Origin: Poriferisodalis sp965262965
GTDB taxonomy: Bacteria; Actinomycetota; Acidimicrobiia; Acidimicrobiales; Poriferisodalaceae
Assembly (NCBI RefSeq): GCF_965262965.1
Contig: NZ_OZ253573.1
Location: 1,984,001-2,048,000 of the forward strand
Direction: 5' to 3'
Length of the DNA: 64,000 nt
Part shown: positions 58,414 to 64,000 of the stretch, piece after piece
How positions within the stretch are numbered: position 1 is the first letter of the stretch
How the letters are laid out: every line of letters starts with the position of its first letter
The notes under the pieces: generated by a model
Databases searched by the model: none
What the model was told of the DNA's origin: nothing
Seen by the model: the letters and a program-made list of their open reading frames with translations, nothing else
Program-made: the position numbers and the translations under genes

Positions 58414-59436
58414 ATGGAGGCCGAGACGATCGAGGCTGAGGCCTTGGAGTCAGAGCTCCGTCACGCGGCTCGGGTCCTGCTTACCGAGGTGCGGCCGGTT
58501 GCGCCTGGCGATCGCGTCCTGATCACGGCCGACAGCCAAGCTGACCAGCAGGTGGCCAGGGCGACGGAGGCAGCGGCTCGGGCTCTCGGTGCGGAGCCGA
58601 CCGTGCTGACCTATCCCACCGGCACTCCCGTCGGGCCGGCGCCCCCCGCAGTGGCCACGGCGGCGTTGCAAGCTGGACATTGGATCAACTTCTCTGTCGG
58701 CTACCACCTCTACAGCGCTGCCTACGAGGCGGCGCTCGCCAACGGCTGCGTCTACGTCGAGCTCACCGGCATGGACGTCGACATGATGATCCGCACCATC
58801 GGAAGGGTGGACAACGCCTTGCTCGACGAGGTCAAGACTCTGCTGTACCGCAAGTCGCAGGCGGTCAGCACGCTGCGGCTGACCAGTCCGGCCGGTTGCG
58901 ATGTGACCATGACTGTGGATCCGGCGGGCGATCCTTTCTGGGAGGATCCCCCCTCCGACCGCGGCTGGCCCCAGATGCTCGGCGGCCAGTCGGGCTGCAT
59001 GGTCGTGCGGGAGTCCGCCAATGGCACGCTGGTGTTCGACGGCGCAGTGTGGCCTCCGGCCAGTCTCGGACTGTTGAAACGGCCGATCGTCATGACTCTC
59101 GTGGACGGGTACGCGACGCAGTTCTCCGGGGGCCGAGAAGCCGAGCTGTACGAGCAATGGCTGCGATCGGTCGACAGCGCTGAGACGCTGATGTTCGACC
59201 ACTTCTGCTATGGCTTCAACCCTGGCGTGCGCAAGCCCACGGGGCGGATTCTGGAAGACGAGCGAGTCTTCGGATGCGTGCAGATCGGCATCGGTGCCAC
59301 CGAGCTGGGCTCTCCTGTGCACTCCGATGGCGTGGTGCTGCGTCCTACCGTGTGGCTCGATGACCAACTGGTCCAGGCCGACGGCGCCTACGTCGATCCA
59401 GAGATCGCAGCATTGACTGACCAATTGATCGCTTGA
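58414..59436 (+). CDS. M29 aminopeptidase-like / NicX-like protein
   Basis: The 340-residue protein has the family pattern: VAPGDRVLITAD, GHWINFSVGYHLY, DHFCYGFNPGVRKPTGRILEDERVFGCVQIGIGATELGSPVHSDGVVLRPTVWLDD. This conserved ending is shared by leucyl aminopeptidase (M29)-like proteins and 2,5-dihydroxypyridine dioxygenase NicX, with metal ligands of the His/Glu/Asp type in the DH, E-D-E and HSDG parts. It starts five bases after the Lrp gene and is probably co-expressed with it. It could be a peptidase for imported peptides or an oxygenase. Confidence 0.8.
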   Translation: MEAETIEAEALESELRHAARVLLTEVRPVAPGDRVLITADSQADQQVARATEAAARALGAEPTVLTYPTGTPVGPAPPAVATAALQAGHWINFSVGYHLYSAAYEAALANGCVYVELTGMDVDMMIRTIGRVDNALLDEVKTLLYRKSQAVSTLRLTSPAGCDVTMTVDPAGDPFWEDPPSDRGWPQMLGGQSGCMVVRESANGTLVFDGAVWPPASLGLLKRPIVMTLVDGYATQFSGGREAELYEQWLRSVDSAETLMFDHFCYGFNPGVRKPTGRILEDERVFGCVQIGIGATELGSPVHSDGVVLRPTVWLDDQLVQADGAYVDPEIAALTDQLIA

Positions 59437-59455
59437 TCGCCTGGAGCCGTCTCGG

Positions 59456-60898
59456 TCAGGTGCGGGGGCGTGTCGCTTCGGCGTCGAGGATGTCGGCGAT
59501 GCAGCCGGTGAGCTTCTCGGCGTAGGCGACGTGCAGGAACTCGTTGGGGCCGTGAGCGTTCGACTCGGGGCCGAGAACCCCGGTGACAACGAATTGCGCC
59601 TCGGGGAACATGCCGCCGAGCATGGCGATGAACGGGATGCTCCCGCCTTCGCCGAAGAGTTGCATCGGCTGCCCGAAGCGTCGCAGGGCGCTGTCGTTGA
59701 GTGCCTCAGCGAGCCAGGGCGACAAGTCGGCTGCGTCCCAACCGTCGGCGCATTCGACATCGTCCACGCTCACCGACGCCTGCAATGGCGGATCGGAGCT
59801 GAGCAGACCCACAAGTTCCGCCGCCGCCGCTTCGGAGCTGGCGCTGGGCGGCAGGCGCAAGCTCAGCTTCAACGCGGTGAACGGCCGCAGCACGTTGCCC
59901 GCGGAGGCGACGGGTGGCAAACCTTCAGCGCCAACGACGCTGAGCGCCGGCCGCCAGGTACGCGCCAGCAGGCCCTGCGCCGGATCCTCCGCCATCAGCT
60001 GGAGGTCGCCGATCAAGCCGAAGTCCTCGCCGGTGCCGCCGAGCAGTTCGGCCATGGCCCCCGCCTCTGCGACCCGGTGCGGAGGAATGTCAGCGTTGGC
60101 GGCTGCCACCAGCACAGCGCCGGTGGCGGAGTCCTCGATCCGGTCAAGCAGTATTCGGGCCAGACGGAACGACGACGGCACCAGGCCGCTGGCCATGCCG
60201 CTGTGCCAGCCCTCGGCGATCACGTCCACCCGCAGCGTTGCCTCCACCAGACCTCGCAGCGAAGTGGTCAGCCACATCGTGTCGTACGTCGCGCAACCTG
60301 AGTCCAGGCACACAAGCAAACCGACGTCTCCGAGCCGGTCGCCGAGCGCGTCGAGGTGATGCATCAGGTCCGGACTGCCCGATTCCTCGGATGCTTCGAT
60401 CAGCAGCAAGCAGCGGCCGTGGCTGCCGCCGCAGGCTTGCACTGCCTCAATGGCGGCGAGGCTTGCGAAGGCGGCATAGCCGTCGTCGGCGCCTCCCCGG
60501 CCGTAGAGCCGGTCGCCGTCTCGCACCGGTGTCCACGGGCCGAGGCCGTCCTTCCACCCGGTCATCTCGGGCTGCTTGTCCAGGTGCCCGTAGAGCACCA
60601 CCGTGGAGGGGTCATCACCGGCTGGCACCCCCATGCCGAACGGCTCCACCTCAACCACGATCAACGGAGTGCGTCCCGGCAGTCGCTGGACCTCGACAGT
60701 TGCCCCGACGACTGGCCGTGATTCGATCCACGCCGAGACCTGCTGAATTGCGGCCTCGATGTGGCCCGTCGCTGCCCAGTCGGCGTCGAAGCTCGGCGAC
60801 AGCGCCGGTATCGCGATGTAACGCTCGAGCTCGGGAATGATCTCGTCTCGCCAACATGCGGCGATTGACGTCGCAACTCCGTCTGCGTCCATGCTCAC
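59456..60898 (-). CDS. M20 family metallopeptidase
   Basis: The 480-residue protein has the M20 zinc pattern: VVLYGHLDKQPE (first His and Asp), GRGGADDGYAA (bridging Asp), IEASEESGSPD (catalytic Glu pair), CLDSGCATYD and a late EFLHVAYAEK His. Residues about 220-370 form the dimerisation/lid insert. It cleaves dipeptide-like or acylated amino-acid substrates. The start could be ATG 60898 or ATG 60892. It is divergent from the cytidine deaminase gene. Confidence 0.92.
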   Translation of the reverse strand: MSMDADGVATSIAACWRDEIIPELERYIAIPALSPSFDADWAATGHIEAAIQQVSAWIESRPVVGATVEVQRLPGRTPLIVVEVEPFGMGVPAGDDPSTVVLYGHLDKQPEMTGWKDGLGPWTPVRDGDRLYGRGGADDGYAAFASLAAIEAVQACGGSHGRCLLLIEASEESGSPDLMHHLDALGDRLGDVGLLVCLDSGCATYDTMWLTTSLRGLVEATLRVDVIAEGWHSGMASGLVPSSFRLARILLDRIEDSATGAVLVAAANADIPPHRVAEAGAMAELLGGTGEDFGLIGDLQLMAEDPAQGLLARTWRPALSVVGAEGLPPVASAGNVLRPFTALKLSLRLPPSASSEAAAAELVGLLSSDPPLQASVSVDDVECADGWDAADLSPWLAEALNDSALRRFGQPMQLFGEGGSIPFIAMLGGMFPEAQFVVTGVLGPESNAHGPNEFLHVAYAEKLTGCIADILDAEATRPRT

Positions 60899-61124
60899 GT
60901 TCGTCCTTATCGCTCAGCGCTGCCCGGGGACCGTCATCGTCGTTCCCCCGTCGATCATCAAGCTCGGGTACATACTGCCTGAGCGGGACCCGTGACAACG
61001 GTGCGCGTTTCGAACCCGCAGCCCAACCTGTCGGCGGCGCGTGCGAGCGTGCCGAGCTTTAGCGTCTGGGGCAGCCGATTCAGCTTCGGGTTGGGTATCT
61101 CGACCTCGGAATGGGAGGGATCGC

Positions 61125-61529
61125 GTGGAAGACGCTGACATGGTCGATTGGCATGAGCTGCGCGAGCGCGCCACTGCGGCGGCCGCTCATGCGTATGCGC
61201 CGTACTCGGGTCTGTTCGTCGGTGCAGCCGGTCTGGCCGATGACGGCAGGATCGTCGTCGGATGCAATGTCGAGAATGCCTCCTACGGGCTGACCTTGTG
61301 TGCCGAATGCAGCCTCATTTCCGATCTGCACCGAACAGGCGGAGGCCGCCTCGTGGCGGTGGCGGTGGCGGACCGACACGGCAACCCACTGAACCCGTGT
61401 GGACGCTGCCGCCAGCTCCTGTACGAGGCAGGCGGAGTGGGCTGCGCGGTCAACGAGACCACGACTGTGGCCGAACTCCTGCCGGGAGCTTTCGGCCCAG
61501 ATGATCTGCAATCGAAATCGGAACGCTGA
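61125..61529 (+). CDS. cdd: Cytidine deaminase
   Basis: The 134-residue protein has the homotetrameric CDA zinc pattern: ENASYGLTLCAECSLISDL with Cys-Ala-Glu and NPCGRCRQLL with two more zinc cysteines. GTG 61125 follows GGGAGGG. The reaction deaminates cytidine to uridine for pyrimidine salvage. The usual partner in such clusters (thymidine phosphorylase) does not follow; instead a GH3-like stub does. Confidence 0.93.
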   Translation: MEDADMVDWHELRERATAAAAHAYAPYSGLFVGAAGLADDGRIVVGCNVENASYGLTLCAECSLISDLHRTGGGRLVAVAVADRHGNPLNPCGRCRQLLYEAGGVGCAVNETTTVAELLPGAFGPDDLQSKSER

Positions 61530-61537
61530 CGGCGGAG

Positions 61538-61640
61538 ATGCGCGCCGCAGCCGATGGGCTGGTGGCGCAGATGACCCTTGAGGAGAAGCTGGGCCAAGTC
61601 GCGATCAGCTTGCTCTGCGATGTCCGGCTTGGCAGCGACC
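61538..61640 (+). pseudogene. Truncated start of a GH3 beta-glucosidase-like gene
   Basis: Directly after the cytidine deaminase stop, ATG 61538 begins a frame with ADGLVAQMTLEEKLGQ, the conserved N-terminus of GH3 glycosidases. After about 35 codons the likeness is lost, where the convergent Fic gene's 3' end lies on the other strand. It appears to be the remnant of a gene cut by rearrangement. The right boundary is approximate. Confidence 0.5.
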
Positions 61641-62972
61641 ACCCGGGGACGGCTGTGGATGGCCGCATGTGCCGCCACGGCTCGTCGAAGCTCCGCATGT
61701 GCGCGCCGTCGGAGCAGCGGTGGCCGTGCTGGGCGTTGACAGCGTCAGGTTCTGAGCAGGTTGCTGGCGCACTGATTCGTTGAAGGCGTCCATCATGTCG
61801 CGGCACTCGAACACGCGGTTGCGGCGACCAGCGCTTCGTTGCTCCAGGACGCCGGCGCCGGCAAGTCGTGCGACCGCTCGTTGGGCTGTTCGCTTGTCAA
61901 CCCGCAACAGGCCCATTGCGCTGCCGACGGTGACCGCGGGGTGCTGAGGGAGTTGCTGCAACAGGCGGAACGCAGCGCTCGAGGTTCGGATGCCCGAAGA
62001 ACGAGCCTGATTGGCCCATCGTTCGGAGAGCGATTCGACGTGTGCGTTGAGCCTGCGACGCAGAACGCAGGCATGATCGGTCGCCTCGGCCAGCAATTCC
62101 ATCCAAGACCGAAACGCCTGCGATCGCTGTGGCGCATCCGGCGCGCACACAACACGAGCCAGGTCGAGCGCGTCGAAATACCGCTCCTTGTTGAGCATCA
62201 GCGACGAGCTCACTGGCAGCGCTCCGCTCCCGATCACCCCGTCGCGCAGATACACGTACTGGATGAGTGCCCGGCCGGTTCTCCCGTTGCCGTCGGGGAA
62301 GGGGTGGACGGTCTCGAACTGGGCATGGGCGATCGCTGCACGCACCAGCGGTATCCCGTCACCGTTGATGAACTCGATGAGATCTTCGAGCAGATCGTGC
62401 ACGAGTTCCGCTGGCGGGCCGACGTGGCGAGCTTTGAGCGGGCCACCAAGGGCGCCGCCGCCGACCCAGTTCTGCCGGTCGCGGAGCTGCCCGGCAATCG
62501 GGTCGTCGTCCCCCATCAATGTTGCGTGGATCTCGCGCAACGCATCGATGGTCAGGTCTGCGCCCGACGCTGCCAACTCACTCGCCTTCTTTGTTGTCGC
62601 GACGTTGCGCAATGCCTGCATCTCGGGGACGGGCGGCTGGGTGCCGAAGAGGCTGAGTTGCGCTTCGGCCCGGGCAACCCGACGAGCTGACGGCCGGATC
62701 TCTTCGATCGTGCTCGAGGCGATGCTCTCAGCTCGGTCCAAGAGCCACTCCGAAGCCATCCCTGGAGCATCCGCTGCCGACTGCGCGAGGTCCTCGCATC
62801 GCTGGGCCGAAGCGGTGATCCGCTGCCATGTGTCAGCGTGCAGTTCCGGTGCCCATCCGCTGATCAGATGAGGGACGAAGGCAGAGAAGATCTGCTGCTT
62901 CGGGTCGGTCGGTCGCGCTGCGCGAGACGTAAATGTTCGGTCGTCCCAGAATCGCTGCTGGTTCCAACCCAC
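61605..62972 (-). CDS. Fic family protein with C-terminal zinc-ribbon-like tail
   Basis: The 455-residue protein has the Fic loop HPFPDGNGR at 223-231, preceded by the usual Fic_N-type helices and a potential inhibitory motif SSTIEE at 86-91. A winged-helix region follows at about 325-385 (AFRLLQQLPQHPAVTVGSAM, RTAQRAVARLAGAGVLEQR). The last 30 residues carry CGASTSRGGTCGHPQPSPGG-type Cys/His spacing ending RCQAGH, like the short zinc-ribbon tails seen on some conflict proteins. The gene may have arrived by transfer, since its 3' end abuts a truncated GH3 gene. Confidence 0.9.
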   Translation of the reverse strand: MGWNQQRFWDDRTFTSRAARPTDPKQQIFSAFVPHLISGWAPELHADTWQRITASAQRCEDLAQSAADAPGMASEWLLDRAESIASSTIEEIRPSARRVARAEAQLSLFGTQPPVPEMQALRNVATTKKASELAASGADLTIDALREIHATLMGDDDPIAGQLRDRQNWVGGGALGGPLKARHVGPPAELVHDLLEDLIEFINGDGIPLVRAAIAHAQFETVHPFPDGNGRTGRALIQYVYLRDGVIGSGALPVSSSLMLNKERYFDALDLARVVCAPDAPQRSQAFRSWMELLAEATDHACVLRRRLNAHVESLSERWANQARSSGIRTSSAAFRLLQQLPQHPAVTVGSAMGLLRVDKRTAQRAVARLAGAGVLEQRSAGRRNRVFECRDMMDAFNESVRQQPAQNLTLSTPSTATAAPTARTCGASTSRGGTCGHPQPSPGGRCQAGHRRAS

Positions 62973-63024
62973 GATCGTGCCCTTCCGAATTGTCGCTCTG
63001 ACGAGGTTAGCGACATCTCAGGTG

Positions 63025-63174
63025 CTATGTGATGGTGAATTGTCGTTCGACCCATTCCTTCTCTGTGGTCACGCTGGCCCTCCCGTTCAGGTACCCGCAA
63101 TTGCAGGTGACGTGGCGTTCTTGACCGTGCTTACGCTGCGAAAGGTTTGGCCCTGTCGAGGGCCGCGACGACAT
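63025..63174 (-). CDS. Possible small protein upstream of the third Fic gene
   Basis: A 49-residue frame from ATG 63174 contains VTCNCGYLNGRASVTTEKEW and ends 52 bases before the Fic start on the same strand. It has no S-x-x-x-E-G/N motif and so is not an evident FicA antitoxin. It overlaps no other gene and may be chance. Confidence 0.22.
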   Translation of the reverse strand: MSSRPSTGPNLSQRKHGQERHVTCNCGYLNGRASVTTEKEWVERQFTIT

Positions 63175-63192
63175 ACGACCCTGGGGGTAGCG

Positions 63193-64000
63193 GTGGCCAT
63201 TCCAGTACCCGACCTCAACGAGCTTCGGGCGATCTCGCAGAGCTGGAACCTGGGGCTTCACGACAACGAGCTGTCGGTGTATCAGGCGCTGATCGAAGGT
63301 GCATTGGGGTCATACGAGTACGTGGATGCGATGTACGACGCATCCAAGCCCGCTGCCCCGGAACGTCACAGTTACCACCCGGTCGACAGCGACAACCAGC
63401 TCGGTGCCTGGTACGCCCGGTGTGAGCTCCGCGGATCCGAGTTCGGTCCGCTGACGGGAAAGACGTTCGCCATCAAGGACAACGTGGCAGTCGCGGGGGT
63501 CCCGATGATGAACGGCTCGCGCATCGTGGAGGGATACATCCCCACCGTCGACGCCACTGTCGTGACCCGGATCCTGGCTGCGGGAGGCACGATCCTGGGC
63601 AAGTCGGCTTGCGAGGACCTGTGCTTCTCGGGCGCCAGCCACACGTGCGCCACTGGTCCCATACGCAACCCATGGGACACGTCGCGAACCTCGGGCGGTT
63701 CGTCGGGCGGCAGCGGCGCCCTGGTGGCCGCCGGCGAAGTGGACATGGCCATCGCGGGCGACCAAGGCGGCTCGATCCGGATGCCGGCCGCGTTCTGCGG
63801 CAACGCGGGACTGAAGCCAACGTTCGGCCTCGTCCCCTACACCGGCGCCTATCCGATCGAGTGGACCATCGACCATCTGGGCCCGATCGCACGCAACATG
63901 GCCGATCTGGCGCCATTCCTCACCGCGATCGCAGGCCCTGACGGCCACGACCCACGCCAACCCCATGCGCCATCGGGCATCGACTACTCCGCTGGCATGG
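63193..64000 (+). CDS. Amidase signature family protein, C-terminus cut by window edge
   Basis: The frame from GTG 63193 is open to the right edge (269 complete codons). It has AIKDNVAVAGVPMMNGS with the catalytic Lys near residue 95, SRTSGGSSGGSGALVAAGE with the cis-Ser and IAGDQGGSIRMPAAFCG with the nucleophile Ser near 195. The N-terminal region (about 70 residues) is characteristic of Rhodococcus-type enantioselective amidases that work with nitrile hydratase. A nitrile hydratase gene might therefore follow outside the window. GGGGGTAG upstream is the ribosome binding site. Confidence 0.9.
   Translation, partial: MAIPVPDLNELRAISQSWNLGLHDNELSVYQALIEGALGSYEYVDAMYDASKPAAPERHSYHPVDSDNQLGAWYARCELRGSEFGPLTGKTFAIKDNVAVAGVPMMNGSRIVEGYIPTVDATVVTRILAAGGTILGKSACEDLCFSGASHTCATGPIRNPWDTSRTSGGSSGGSGALVAAGEVDMAIAGDQGGSIRMPAAFCGNAGLKPTFGLVPYTGAYPIEWTIDHLGPIARNMADLAPFLTAIAGPDGHDPRQPHAPSGIDYSAGM

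Overview
This window is dense, high-GC bacterial DNA. GTG starts are frequent, start/stop overlaps are tight, several genes have a -10 box only 6 to 8 bases before the start codon (leaderless mRNA), and the enzyme repertoire is rich in SDRs, crotonases, acyl-CoA dehydrogenase, EthD proteins and LLM monooxygenases. I infer an actinobacterium, perhaps an aerobic marine or host-associated member of the Acidimicrobiia, but no rRNA or other phylogenetic marker is present to prove it. I found no rRNA, tRNA, CRISPR array, transposase or prophage.

Layout. 1-7.6 kb (minus strand): a methylated-amine operon in the order soxB, soxD, soxA, soxG (mgdABCD-like), a glutamine-synthetase homologue (gmaS-like) and a class II glutamine amidotransferase (mgsA-like) that runs off the left edge. 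This is the gene order of the N-methylglutamate pathway. A LysR regulator is divergent. 8.8-14.1 kb: a retropepsin-like protein with a small partner, a TM2-like membrane protein, a phytanoyl-CoA dioxygenase-like enzyme, two toxin-antitoxin pairs, and a crotonase carrying the catalytic residues of 6-oxocamphor hydrolase. 14.4-19.2 kb: a DyP peroxidase divergent from a probable selenoprotein (AhpD-like, CxxU motif, with a SECIS-like hairpin), an unrecognised 612-residue coiled-coil protein, and a PEBP-family protein. 19.7-25.4 kb: GH13 glycosidase, aldo/keto reductase, Gfo/Idh oxidoreductase, a broken SsuD-like monooxygenase and a sugar ABC ATPase with an amber stop. This looks like a decaying sulfosugar (sulfoquinovose monooxygenase-type) or related sugar cluster. 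25.5-29.9 kb: class II aldolase, GlpD, enoyl-CoA hydratase, SDR. 30-32.9 kb: a ferric-iron type ABC binding protein and permease without an ATPase. 33-43.9 kb: EthD, amidohydrolase, VOC, two Fic proteins, acyl-CoA dehydrogenase, two SDRs, amidase, cupin. 43.9-49.6 kb: orphan amino-acid binding protein, ECF sigma and membrane partner, a CnbZ-like deaminase, and a lipoprotein hydrolase with an in-frame TGA. 49.7-59.4 kb: a seven-gene peptide-type (Opp/Dpp) ABC operon with a DUF917 protein and a PLP decarboxylase, divergent from an Lrp regulator and an M29-like protein. 59.4-64 kb: M20 peptidase, cytidine deaminase, a GH3 stub, a third Fic protein with a zinc-ribbon tail, and an amidase cut by the right edge.

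The most notable signal is at 15632-16753: an in-frame UGA sits exactly at the second (peroxidatic) cysteine of an AhpD-type CxxC motif, the frame stays open for 135 more codons, and a 7-bp hairpin with a GGUCU loop begins 17 bases after the UGA. In contrast, the other two in-frame stops in the window (an amber codon in the ABC ATPase, a TGA in the hydrolase) do not fall at redox residues and look like nonsense mutations or assembly errors.
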